The translations under genes were made by a program, and so were the position numbers. The notes beneath the pieces were generated by a model. The model saw only the letters and a program-made list of their open reading frames with translations. It had not been told where the DNA came from and did not search any database. A stretch of 64,000 bases of DNA from Pseudomonas kitaguniensis. Its GTDB lineage: Bacteria > Pseudomonadota > Gammaproteobacteria > Pseudomonadales > Pseudomonadaceae. Location of the stretch: assembly GCF_009296165.1 (NCBI RefSeq), contig NZ_VUAZ01000065.1, positions 16,091-80,090 on the forward strand, written 5' to 3'. Below, one piece after another: positions 29,309 through 37,362 of this stretch (the first letter of the stretch is position 1; every line of letters starts with the position of its first letter).

Positions 29309-30480
29309 CGACCTTGGGGCCAGGTGCTAACGCGCCCGTCACCAGCGCTCAGGTGCAGGTCACTATCAGCTACTCGGCGATTGCCGATGCTGACATCGAC
29401 GTGTCGGCGTTTGTGCTGGGGGCTTCCGGTAAAGTGCGTGGCGACACCGACATGTGTTTCTACGGGCAGACCAATGTACTCGCCGGCGCGGTGCAAATGA
29501 CCGAGTCCTCGGCGGGCCGTGCGGTGTTCACGCTTGACCTGTCACGCCTTGAGGCGGTGGTGGAAAAAGTCGCGTTGACCGCCACCATTTACGAGAACAA
29601 GGCCCGTTTCGAGCGTGTGTCTCAACTTGCGCTGACCATCACCGGCGGTATCGAGGCGCAGATACCCACCGCTGGCATGCGGGAAACCGCGCTGATCCTC
29701 GGCGAGTTTTATCGTCGCCAGGGCGAGTGGAAATTCCGCTGTGTGGCCCAAGGGTTTGCCGGTGGCCTGGAGCCGCTGGCCAAGCACTTTGGTGTTGAAG
29801 TGGCGGCGCCTGCACCGGTCGCAACGCCTGCACCGGCAGCAGCGCCTGTGCCCGCACCTGCAGCGGCGCCGAAATCTTCGGTCAGCCTGAGCAAAATCAC
29901 GCTGGACAAGACTCGCTCGTCGATCAGCCTGGAAAAAACGTCAGAGGGCTTTGGCGAAATCAAAGTCAACCTGAACTGGAACAAAGGCAAAGGCGGCGGC
30001 GGTTTCTTCTCGCGCAACACCTCGATCGACCTGGATGTCGGCTGCCTTTACGAGTTGCAGGACGGCTCCAAGGGCGTCGTGCAGGCGCTGGGCAACTGCT
30101 TTGGCGAACTGGATTACGACCCTTACATTCAACTCAAAGGTGACGACCGTACCGGTGCCGTCAGCGATGGCGAATGGCTGCATATCAACGGTAAACACTG
30201 GGGTGAAATTCGCCGGGTACTGGTGTTCGCCTTCATTTACGAAGGCGCGCCGAACTGGCGCGAGACCGATGGCGTTGTGACCATCCACATTCCCGGTCAG
30301 CCGCCGATTGAAGTTCGCTTGAATGAAGAGGGCGGTCGCTTGGGCATGTGTGCAATTGCTTTGCTGGAAAACGTCGGTGGCAGCGTCAAGGTCAGCCGAC
30401 GTGTGGACTTCCACAAAGGCCATTCACCGATGGACAAGGCCTACGGCTGGGGCATGCGCTGGGCGGCAGGTTCCAAATAA
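29305..30480 (+). CDS. terA: TerA-like protein, two TerD-type domains
   Basis: A 391-residue protein, close to the known TerA length. Residues 1-170 are a degenerate TerD domain (LGPGANAPVTSAQVQVTISY to VAQGFAGGLEPLAKHFGVEV) lacking the acidic loop; about 171-196 is a Pro/Ala-rich flexible linker; about 197-391 is a second TerD-type domain (SIDLDVGCLYELQDGSKGVV, then QLKGDDRTGAVSDGEW and MDKAYGWGMRW). The start overlaps the terZ stop by 4 bases. The second domain keeps part of the metal-binding acidic pattern. The likely role is a scaffold in the Ter complex. Confidence 0.8.
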   Translation: MTTLGPGANAPVTSAQVQVTISYSAIADADIDVSAFVLGASGKVRGDTDMCFYGQTNVLAGAVQMTESSAGRAVFTLDLSRLEAVVEKVALTATIYENKARFERVSQLALTITGGIEAQIPTAGMRETALILGEFYRRQGEWKFRCVAQGFAGGLEPLAKHFGVEVAAPAPVATPAPAAAPVPAPAAAPKSSVSLSKITLDKTRSSISLEKTSEGFGEIKVNLNWNKGKGGGGFFSRNTSIDLDVGCLYELQDGSKGVVQALGNCFGELDYDPYIQLKGDDRTGAVSDGEWLHINGKHWGEIRRVLVFAFIYEGAPNWRETDGVVTIHIPGQPPIEVRLNEEGGRLGMCAIALLENVGGSVKVSRRVDFHKGHSPMDKAYGWGMRWAAGSK

Positions 30481-30543
30481 ACCTATTTTAAACGTGCGGT
30501 TGAATATGGCGGGCCACACCGGCCCGCCTTTGAGGTGAACGAC

Positions 30544-30993
30544 ATGTTGTCATGGCTGAAAACGAATGCGGCGCTGGCCCGCGAGAAATTGACCACCGAG
30601 GTGGCCAAGTTCAAAAACAGAGAGTTCATGGAGGCCGTCGCCAACAGTTGCGCAATGGTCGCGGCGGCCGATGGTGAAGTCTCTTCGGCCGAAAAAACCA
30701 AGATGGCAGGTTTCATCAGCAACTCGCCCGAACTGAAAGTGTTCAACTTGACCGACGTCATCAACGTGTTCAATGACGCGTGTGCCAAGTTCGAGTTCGA
30801 CTTTCAGATCGGTCAGGCCGAAGCCCTGAAAAACATCAACAAAATTAAAGGCAAGGACGGCGCCGGGCGTTTGCTCGTGCGTGTCGCCTGCGCCATTGGC
30901 GCGTCGGACGGTAATTTCGACGACAAAGAAAAAGCCGTTTGCCGTTTGATTTGTCTCGAGCTGGGCCTTCCCCCAGCTGACTTTGAACTCTAA
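30544..30993 (+). CDS. terB: TerB tellurite resistance protein
   Basis: A 149-residue all-helical cytoplasmic protein. The TerB domain is shown by CAMVAAADGEVSSAEKTKMA and the second, pseudo-repeated VACAIGASDGNFDDKEKAVC, each with an acidic DG(E/N)..(S/D)..E metal-binding pattern, followed by LICLELGLPPADFEL. The ATG at 30544 has a tttgagg site 8 bases upstream; a GTG at 30535 is in frame but inside that site. TerB links TerC at the membrane to TerD-family proteins. Confidence 0.88.
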   Translation: MLSWLKTNAALAREKLTTEVAKFKNREFMEAVANSCAMVAAADGEVSSAEKTKMAGFISNSPELKVFNLTDVINVFNDACAKFEFDFQIGQAEALKNINKIKGKDGAGRLLVRVACAIGASDGNFDDKEKAVCRLICLELGLPPADFEL

Positions 30994-31004
30994 GGAACAT
31001 TACT

Positions 31005-32039
31005 GTGGAAGTTAGCCACCTGGGTTTCCCCCCGCTGACCATCGCCGTGTTTGTAGCACTGGCGATTGGTGCAATGGTTCTCGACATGTTTACCCACCGT
31101 GGTGACCAGCCCATCAGCCTGGCGCGTGCCTCGGCCTGGTCGGTGTTCTGGATCCTCATCTCGTTCGGCTTTGCAGGGTTCCTGTACGTCGAGCACGGTT
31201 CTGAAGTTGCGACGCTGTTCATCACCGGTTACGCCCTTGAAAAAGTGCTGAGTGTGGACAACCTGTTCGTGTTCATGGCGATCTTCGCCTGGTTCAAGGT
31301 GCCTAATGGCCTGCGTCACCGCGTGCTGTACTGGGGCATCATCGGCGCCATCGTATTCCGCCTGATCTTCGTTGCCATCGGTACCGGCCTGTTGGCACTG
31401 GGGCCTTGGGTCGAAGTGGTGTTTGCGTTGGTGGTTGCCTGGACCGCTGTGATGATGCTTAGAAGCGGTGGCGACGACGAGGAAGAAGAAGATTACTCCC
31501 AACACATGGCCTACCGTTTCGCCAAGAAACTGTTCCCGGTGTGGCCGAAATTGCACGGCCATGACTTCTTCGTGCGTCGCAAGACCCTGGAAGCCGAGCT
31601 GACCAAGCCAGAAAACGCAGGCATGTCGCTGGCCGCCAAAGGTGGTTTGTTCGCGACCCCGCTGTTCCTCTGCCTGGTGGTGATGGAAGTTTCCGACGTG
31701 CTGTTTGCGTTTGACTCTGTTCCGGCCGTGATCGCAGTCAGCCGCGAGCCATTGATCGTGTTCTCGGCAATGCTCTTCGCGATTCTGGGTCTGCGGACCA
31801 TGTACTTTGTGCTGGAAGCCTTGAAACGCTATCTGGTCCACCTGGAAAAAGCCGTCATCGCACTGCTGTTCTTCATTGCCGTAAAACTTGGCTTGAATGC
31901 GACCGACCACATCTTCCATCACGGCTACAACATTGATCCGAACACCAGTTTGATCATCGTTATGGTTGTTCTGGCCATCGGTATTTTTGCCAGCGTGCTC
32001 TTCCCTCAAAAAGAAGAAGCCGAAACCGATAAATCGTAA
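31005..32039 (+). CDS. terC: TerC family integral membrane protein
   Basis: A 344-residue inner-membrane protein with about nine transmembrane helices, starting at GTG with an aagga site (30992-30996). The family signature [20 protein letters not shown] carries the membrane-embedded acidic residue; the second acidic helix is [21 protein letters not shown] cytoplasmic loop with an acidic run ([13 protein letters not shown]) separates the two halves. TerC is the membrane anchor of the Ter complex; other family members export Mn2+, so metal transport is a plausible role. Confidence 0.92.
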   Translation: MEVSHLGFPPLTIAVFVALAIGAMVLDMFTHRGDQPISLARASAWSVFWILISFGFAGFLYVEHGSEVATLFITGYALEKVLSVDNLFVFMAIFAWFKVPNGLRHRVLYWGIIGAIVFRLIFVAIGTGLLALGPWVEVVFALVVAWTAVMMLRSGGDDEEEEDYSQHMAYRFAKKLFPVWPKLHGHDFFVRRKTLEAELTKPENAGMSLAAKGGLFATPLFLCLVVMEVSDVLFAFDSVPAVIAVSREPLIVFSAMLFAILGLRTMYFVLEALKRYLVHLEKAVIALLFFIAVKLGLNATDHIFHHGYNIDPNTSLIIVMVVLAIGIFASVLFPQKEEAETDKS

Positions 32040-32071
32040 CCTCAAATAGTGACTCACAAGGAGTTGTACTC

Positions 32072-32647
32072 ATGGCACTGACCCTTCAAAAAGGCGGCAA
32101 CCTGTCTCTTTCGAAGACCGACCCGACACTGACCAAGATCCTTATCGGTCTGGGCTGGGATCCTCGCGCGACTGACGGTACTGAGTTTGACTTGGACGCC
32201 AGCGCGTTCCTGCTGGGTGCCAACGGCAAAGTGCGTGGCGATGCCGACTTTATTTTCTACAACCAGCTCAAAAGCGCTGACGGTTCCATCGAGCACACCG
32301 GCGACAACCGCACCGGTGCCGGCGATGGCGATGATGAAGTGCTGAAAATCGACCTGAGCCGTGTGCCTGCGGACATCGACCGCGTCGCCTTCACCGTGAC
32401 CATTCACGATGCTGACGCACGCAAGCAGAATTTCGGCCAAGTGGGTGGTTCGTTCATCCGTGTCGTCAACGAAGTCAGCGGCGCTGAAATTGTTCGTTAC
32501 GACCTCGCAGAAGATGCGTCGACCGAAACCGCGATGATCTTCGCCGAACTGTACCGTAACAACGGCGAGTGGAAATTCCGTGCTGTGGGTTCGGGTTTTG
32601 CCGGCGGCCTCAAGGCATTGGCCAACTCGTATGGCATGAACTTCTAA
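32072..32647 (+). CDS. terD: TerD tellurium resistance protein
   Basis: A 191-residue single TerD domain with a caaggag site upstream. It shows the complete family pattern: [25 protein letters not shown] (39-50), the Ca-binding loop [13 protein letters not shown] (77-89), [18 protein letters not shown], and [15 protein letters not shown]. It is a close paralogue of the next gene (same length, many identical residues), implying tandem duplication. It acts in the cytoplasm with TerB/TerC. Confidence 0.9.
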   Translation: MALTLQKGGNLSLSKTDPTLTKILIGLGWDPRATDGTEFDLDASAFLLGANGKVRGDADFIFYNQLKSADGSIEHTGDNRTGAGDGDDEVLKIDLSRVPADIDRVAFTVTIHDADARKQNFGQVGGSFIRVVNEVSGAEIVRYDLAEDASTETAMIFAELYRNNGEWKFRAVGSGFAGGLKALANSYGMNF

Positions 32648-32676
32648 CCCCTACGTCCAGAACAAGGAAACTGATC

Positions 32677-33255
32677 ATGGCTGTAAGTCTTTCCAAAGGC
32701 GGCAACGTCTCACTGTCCAAAGAAGCTCCAGGGCTGACTGAAGTAGTCGTAGGCCTGGGCTGGGACCCACGTGTTACCGACGGCACCGAGTTTGACCTCG
32801 ACGCCTCGGTGTTCATCGTGGGTGAAAACGGCAAAGTGCTCGACGACAACAGCTTCATTTTCTACAACAACAAAAAGTCGGCTGACGGCTCCGTCGAGCA
32901 CATGGGCGATAACCGCTCCGGTGCCGGCGAAGGCGACGATGAGCAAGTGACTGTAAAGCTCACTTCGCTGGCCCCGCAGGTGAAAAAGCTGGTATTTGCG
33001 GTAACCATTCACGATGCCGAAGCGCGTAAACAGACCTTCGGTCAGGTTTCCAACAGCTTCATTCGTGTCGTCAACAAGGCTGACGGCAAAGAGCTGGCAC
33101 GTTTTGACCTGAGCAAAGACGCCTCCACCGAGACCGCGATGGTGTTCGGTGAGCTGTATCGCAGCGGCGAAGAGTTCAAGTTCAAGGCGATCGGCCAAGG
33201 CTTTGCAGGTGGCTTGAAGCCGCTGGCTGAAGCACACGGCGTCAGCATCGGCTAA
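32677..33255 (+). CDS. terE: TerE/TerD-family tellurium resistance protein
   Basis: A 192-residue TerD domain ([20 protein letters not shown]) with an intact Ca-binding loop [13 protein letters not shown] at residues 77-89 and the C-terminal [20 protein letters not shown]. It is named terE by position after terD; the two differ mainly in surface residues. An acaaggaaa site precedes the ATG. Last gene of the locus, 11 bases before a strong terminator. Confidence 0.88.
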   Translation: MAVSLSKGGNVSLSKEAPGLTEVVVGLGWDPRVTDGTEFDLDASVFIVGENGKVLDDNSFIFYNNKKSADGSVEHMGDNRSGAGEGDDEQVTVKLTSLAPQVKKLVFAVTIHDAEARKQTFGQVSNSFIRVVNKADGKELARFDLSKDASTETAMVFGELYRSGEEFKFKAIGQGFAGGLKPLAEAHGVSIG

Positions 33256-33266
33256 CCCATCGGGTT

Positions 33267-33300
33267 AAAAAAAGCCCCGTCTTTCGAGCGGGGCTTTTTC
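33267..33300 (+). terminator. terminator of the ter operon
   Basis: A stem of aaagccccg / cggggcttt with a loop of about 9 bases, flanked by A-run and T-run, 11 bases after terE. It can also serve the convergent DUF1523 gene. Confidence 0.85.
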
Positions 33301-33330
33301 ATGTGCGCGTTTTATAAACTCATGCTTGGC

Positions 33331-33870
33331 TCAATGTGCGACGGTCTGATGCCGCCGCTTCAGGCGACGTTTGACCAACACCACCGCCACAATAACCACC
33401 AGCGCGATGACGCCGAGGAACAGCGTATTGAACCAGGGGAAAGGTTCTTCACGGCTGTTGGTGGCCTCAATGTCGGTGATGTTCGGGAACACCGAGAGTA
33501 TCTTGATGCGCCACCCGTAGTACCGCACGAGCGCCAATTGCTCGGCATTACGCGAGTAACCCTGGGCCTTGGCCTGGATGTCGGCAGAATCGAACTTGAA
33601 GTACCAGGGGAACGACCAGCCGGTGTCCTCATTGCGATACACCATCACGTCTTTGGAATCCGGGTGTTCGGTGTTGATGAAGTAAACGTCGCGAGTCGGA
33701 CCGTCCGCCGGGTTCTCGGCATTGATCACGCCATCCTGATCGACACGTTTAACCTCACCTCCGGTGATCAGCACCACCTCGTGTTGCGGGAGGATGTAGA
33801 AAAGCCCCAGCGCGCCAGCGCTGACAACAAGCAGCACAGCACCCAGAATTACGCCTTTGAGCAACTTCAT
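33331..33870 (-). CDS. DUF1523 family membrane protein
   Basis: A 179-residue protein with an N-terminal transmembrane segment (GVILGAVLLVVSAGALGLFY), a soluble domain containing YILPQHEVVLITGGEVKR and WSFPWYFKFDSADIQAKAQG, and a second C-terminal transmembrane segment (TLFLGVIALVVIVAVVLV) followed by a basic tail. This matches DUF1523, a family of unknown function. The start ATG at 33870 was chosen because the open frame upstream is not protein-like. It lies downstream of aceA on the same strand, separated by a terminator. Confidence 0.75.
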   Translation of the reverse strand: MKLLKGVILGAVLLVVSAGALGLFYILPQHEVVLITGGEVKRVDQDGVINAENPADGPTRDVYFINTEHPDSKDVMVYRNEDTGWSFPWYFKFDSADIQAKAQGYSRNAEQLALVRYYGWRIKILSVFPNITDIEATNSREEPFPWFNTLFLGVIALVVIVAVVLVKRRLKRRHQTVAH

Positions 33871-34035
33871 ACCTGCACTCCATTTTATCAGGCGCCAATT
33901 TTGCCCGTTTCTTTGTAATAGGGCATGTTTAGTTGTTACCCAACGCCCGTGCGGCAGGGTCAACAACGCGCCCCATCTGCACGGCCTGCTGTGGTTTGAC
34001 GGGGCTAGCAGCCTGTCGGATAAAACTGTTGCAAA

Positions 34036-34064
34036 AAAAAAACGCCCCAAACCAGTTGGGGCGT
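34036..34064 (-). terminator. terminator of aceA
   Basis: On the minus strand cgccccaa / ttggggcg with a 5-base loop is followed by a run of ten T, about 90 bases after the aceA stop. Strong intrinsic terminator. Confidence 0.85.
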
Positions 34065-34151
34065 CAGATCGTGCGGCACTGCGGTCAGCTCTTTAACGGG
34101 CCCGCAATGGCCGTTTACTCATCTGCGTACTCGCAGGTAGTCAAGCATTAC

Positions 34152-35477
34152 TCAGTGAAACTGTTCTTCTTCGGTCGAACCGGTCAGTGCGGTAACGGAC
34201 GAGCTGCCGCCCTGAATCACGGTGGTCATGTCGTCGAAGTAGCCGGTGCCCACTTCCTGCTGGTGCGCCACAAAGGTGTAACCCTTGGCCGAATCGGCGA
34301 ATTCCTGCTCTTGCAGCTTCACGTAGGCGGTCATGTCGTTGCGGGCGTAGTCGTGCGCCAGGTTGAACATGCTGTGCCACATATTGTGGATGCCGGCCAA
34401 GGTGATGAACTGGTGCTTGTAGCCCATCGCCGAGAGTTCGCGCTGGAACTTGGCAATGGTCGCGTCGTCGAGGTTCTTCTTCCAGTTGAAAGACGGCGAG
34501 CAGTTGTAGGACAGCAGTTGGTCCGGGTATTCCTTTTTGATTGCTTCGGCAAAACGACGCGCTTCGTCGAGGTCCGGCTTGGCGGTTTCGCACCAGATCA
34601 GGTCGGCGTACGGTGCATAGGCCAGGCCGCGGGAGATGGCCTGGTCGAGACCTGCGCGTACTTTATAGAAGCCTTCTTTGGTGCGTTCGCCGGTCACAAA
34701 CGACTGGTCGTACGGGTCGCAGTCCGATGTCAGCAAGTCAGCCGCGTTGGCATCGGTACGCGCCAGAATGATGGTCGGCGTGCCGGCCACGTCAGCGGCC
34801 AGGCGAGCAGCGGTCAGCTTCTGCACCGCTTCCTGAGTCGGCACGAGCACTTTGCCGCCCATGTGACCGCATTTTTTCACCGAGGCCAGTTGGTCTTCAA
34901 AGTGAACGCCGGCAGCACCGGCCTCGATCATGCTTTTCATCAGTTCATAGGCGTTCAATACGCCACCAAAACCGGCTTCGGCGTCGGCCACGATTGGCGC
35001 GAAGTAGTCGATGTAGCCTTCGTCGCCCGGGCCTTTACCGGCTTTCCATTGGATCTGGTCGGCACGCCGGAACGCGTTGTTGATGCGCTTGACCACCGTA
35101 GGTACGGAGTCCACCGGGTACAGCGATTGGTCGGGGTACATGGACTCGGCGGAGTTGTTGTCCGCCGCCACTTGCCAGCCGGACAGGTAAATCGCCTGGA
35201 TACCGGCTTTAACCTGTTGCACTGCCTGGCCGCCGGTCAAGGCGCCCATGCAGTTGACGAAATCTTTATCGGGGCGGAAGGAAGGCTTGGCACCCTGGGT
35301 CACCAGGTTCCACAGCTTATCGGCGCCGAGTTTTGCAAAGGTGTGCTCAGGTTGAACCGAGCCACGCAGGCGGACGACGTCAGCAGCGGAATAAGCGCGG
35401 GTCACGCCTTTCCAGCGTGGGTTTTCAGCCCAGTCTTTTTCTAGGGCTGCAATTTGCTGTTCGCGTGTCAGTGCCAT
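34152..35477 (-). CDS. aceA: isocitrate lyase
   Basis: Glyoxylate-shunt enzyme splitting isocitrate into succinate and glyoxylate, needed for growth on acetate and fatty acids. The 441-residue protein has the catalytic signature KKCGHMGGK (Cys203) and the metal-binding regions [11 protein letters not shown] and [15 protein letters not shown]. The start [14 protein letters not shown] has a gaggtttttcccc leader with a weak site. Monocistronic, followed by a strong terminator. It competes with the isocitrate dehydrogenase at 44-46 kb for the same substrate. Confidence 0.96.
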   Translation of the reverse strand: MALTREQQIAALEKDWAENPRWKGVTRAYSAADVVRLRGSVQPEHTFAKLGADKLWNLVTQGAKPSFRPDKDFVNCMGALTGGQAVQQVKAGIQAIYLSGWQVAADNNSAESMYPDQSLYPVDSVPTVVKRINNAFRRADQIQWKAGKGPGDEGYIDYFAPIVADAEAGFGGVLNAYELMKSMIEAGAAGVHFEDQLASVKKCGHMGGKVLVPTQEAVQKLTAARLAADVAGTPTIILARTDANAADLLTSDCDPYDQSFVTGERTKEGFYKVRAGLDQAISRGLAYAPYADLIWCETAKPDLDEARRFAEAIKKEYPDQLLSYNCSPSFNWKKNLDDATIAKFQRELSAMGYKHQFITLAGIHNMWHSMFNLAHDYARNDMTAYVKLQEQEFADSAKGYTFVAHQQEVGTGYFDDMTTVIQGGSSSVTALTGSTEEEQFH

Positions 35478-35988
35478 GGGGAAAAACCTCGTCGCGTCTT
35501 TTGTGGAAAAAACTACTGGGTTGAAAATTCCGTTTGCCGGCCACGTATTCAGTGCGTGGCAATGGCGGCTCGCTGACCAGAAGCTTGGGCGGTCAAGTCG
35601 GGTTTGGCGGGGGTGGCGACGGGATGAACGATAGGCTCAAGGGGCGGCTTTGAGCAGGTAAGGGCGAACTGCGGACGGTCTTCGGGCGTCGTGGGCCTCT
35701 GTACGATCCATCAGTGTGTGGCCGGGTTACCTGGTTAGCTTCCGTCCCTCGGGACAACTTCGTTCCAGTCGCAACCAACGTCAAACACACCTTGTGGGCG
35801 GTACAGACACGAATCGGCTCAGGTGGGTAGTTTAGAGCGACGATCCGAGAGCCCTTGCCAGGGCCCCTGATTAGCGGGAGCGAGGCCATCATGCACAGGC
35901 TTTTTTGGATCGTCAAATGTTTTGTAGTGCTTTTTTTAAAGCACTACATCTTTAGTCTTATACGACTCGGCGGTCAGTTTTTGGCGCT
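35478..35988. other. intergenic region upstream of aceA
   Basis: About 510 bases with no convincing gene. It should contain the minus-strand aceA promoter and long leader. Two structured elements are visible: a short gtccc/gggac hairpin (35744-35755) and a perfect 11-bp inverted repeat at 35923-35948. No ORF here has a family-like sequence or a good ribosome-binding site. Confidence 0.5.
35923..35948. repeat. perfect 11-bp inverted repeat
   Basis: tgtagtgcttt and aaagcactaca flank a 4-T loop 40 bases beyond the stop of the minus-strand secretin-domain gene. On the plus strand it is followed by a T-rich stretch (tctttagtcttat), so it could end a plus-strand transcript; no T-run follows on the minus strand. 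Confidence 0.6.
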
Positions 35989-36726
35989 TCAGTTCACGCT
36001 GTCGACCTTGACCCGCAACGTCAGGTCATCACGGCCCTGAGTAGAGTAGCTGCGGGTTGTAGAGGTTTTATCGGCTTGGGTCTCGCGGTTGATGCCGGCC
36101 AGCGGGATCCATTCGCCCAAGCGGCCACTGACGGTTGTGTCGGTACTTTGAACGTTCACTACATCGGGACGTTCCTGGCTCATGCGGTCACGGTTAGTAC
36201 TGATAGCCAGGTGTACGGTTTCACCGGTGACGCTGGCGGTGACGTAAAAACCCTGAGTAACGTTGCGGTACTGCGTCTGGTTTTGCGGGCGGCCGTACGC
36301 GTCTGGCTGGGTGGTGGTCAATGGCACACTTTGGCCGACCTGGATCAGCGCGGGCACACCTTCGCTGGCCTGGATCTGTTGCACGCCGCCGTCGCGGCTG
36401 GTGGTGCCGTAGCTGATGATGCGGGTCTGGCTGTCGCCGCTGCTTTGCTGATTATTTTCGTTGGTGTCGACGGTTATCAGCAGGCGCCTCGCGGGCGTGT
36501 CCAACTGTGAGAGCAGGGCGCGCAAGCCCTGGATTTTGCCGGGGTCGGCATTCACGATCAGTTGGTTGCCGTAGGCGCTGACGGTGCCGTCCTTGCCGAT
36601 GAAGTTCTGCGCGACCGGCAGCAGGTCGGCGCTGGTGCGGTTACTCAGGTCCAGCACTTGTGTGTCGGCGAGTGCCGAGCAACTGGCGGTCAGGAGGAGT
36701 GCGGTGAGCAGGGTGCGTAGGGACAT
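35989..36726 (-). CDS. secretin N-domain-like periplasmic protein
   Basis: A 245-residue protein with a signal peptide (MSLRTLLTALLLTASCSALA, cleavage near ALA-DT). The mature part starts with an N1-type secretin domain (QVLDLSNRTSADLLPVAQNF, NQLIVNADPGKIQGLRALLS, then QLDTPARRLLITV), followed by a region like the start of a secretin core (VQQIQASEGVPALIQVGQSV) and a beta-rich end. It lacks the pore-forming secretin homology domain, so it is not itself a channel. It stands alone, without secretion or pilus genes beside it. Function unknown. Confidence 0.7.
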   Translation of the reverse strand: MSLRTLLTALLLTASCSALADTQVLDLSNRTSADLLPVAQNFIGKDGTVSAYGNQLIVNADPGKIQGLRALLSQLDTPARRLLITVDTNENNQQSSGDSQTRIISYGTTSRDGGVQQIQASEGVPALIQVGQSVPLTTTQPDAYGRPQNQTQYRNVTQGFYVTASVTGETVHLAISTNRDRMSQERPDVVNVQSTDTTVSGRLGEWIPLAGINRETQADKTSTTRSYSTQGRDDLTLRVKVDSVN

Positions 36727-36807
36727 GGCCGTTATCTCTGCGAGTCATTTAGGCGTGATAGTGCCAGTTTGTCGGCCTGGCAGGTCGCAAGTTGAATCTT
36801 AGACGGC

Positions 36808-36835
36808 AAAATGCCCTGACAGGGCAGGGCATTTT
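36808..36835 (-). terminator. hairpin terminator
   Basis: aaaatgccctg / cagggcatttt with a 6-base loop, between the secretin-domain gene start and the GNAT gene end. On the minus strand the stem ends in T-rich sequence, so it should stop roxA-GNAT transcription. Confidence 0.7.
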
Positions 36836-36854
36836 GGGTGTCGCTGAAATAGCC

Positions 36855-36920
36855 ATCGGGAGCAAGCCCCCTCCCACAGTTGCAATGCATTCCCCTGTGG
36901 GAGCTGGCTTGCCTGCGATG
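36855..36920. repeat. inverted REP pair (REPIN-like)
   Basis: Two REP-type arms face each other: catcgggagcaagccccctc followed by ccacag, and on the right ctgtgggagctggcttgcct followed by gcgatg, separated by about 15 bases. The arms are imperfect complements. This two-REP arrangement is typical of Pseudomonas REPINs in intergenic space. Confidence 0.65.
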
Positions 36921-36939
36921 GCCGCGCCAAGGTCTTGGA

Positions 36940-37362
36940 TCAGCCCCCGCGCACCATATCCACATGCGGAATCCCGACCTCAAGAAACTCATCGCTGACG
37001 ATCTTGAAGCCCAGCCGCTCATAAAACGGCGCAGCGTAGACCTGCGCGCTGAGGAACTGCTTGGTCTGGCCGCGTTTCTCGGCCATGCCCATCACGGTTT
37101 CCATCAGCTTGTCGCCGACCTTCAGCCCGCGCCAGTCCTTGAGCACCGACACGCGGCCGATTTCGCCGCTGGGCAGCAGGCGAGCGGTACCAATCGGAAA
37201 GTCGCCTTCGAACGCAAGAAAATGCACCGCGTCGGCGTCGTCCGCATCCCACTCCAGCTCCGGTGGCACCGATTGTTCAGCGATAAATACCGCTTCACGA
37301 ATGCGCCGAATCTCAGCGATGTCCTTATGCCAGTCCGCGACACGTACGTGAATTTTATTCAT
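36940..37362 (-). CDS. GNAT family N-acetyltransferase
   Basis: A 140-residue GNAT protein resembling the YitI/ElaA-like group: VADWHKDIAEIRRIREAVFI at the start, AVHFLAFEGDFPIGTARLLP, the acetyl-CoA-binding segment IGRVSVLKDWRGLKVGDKLM and the C-terminal QVYAAPFYERLGFKIVSDEF. The ATG at 37362 overlaps the end of roxA by 8 bases, so the two are co-transcribed and probably coupled. The acetyl acceptor is unknown. Confidence 0.82.
   Translation of the reverse strand: MNKIHVRVADWHKDIAEIRRIREAVFIAEQSVPPELEWDADDADAVHFLAFEGDFPIGTARLLPSGEIGRVSVLKDWRGLKVGDKLMETVMGMAEKRGQTKQFLSAQVYAAPFYERLGFKIVSDEFLEVGIPHVDMVRGG

Noticed and set aside
22000..33400. Genomic-island boundaries (tRNA, direct repeats, integrase) around the ter locus
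   Set aside because: None could be found by eye on either side; claiming a mobile island would go beyond the sequence.
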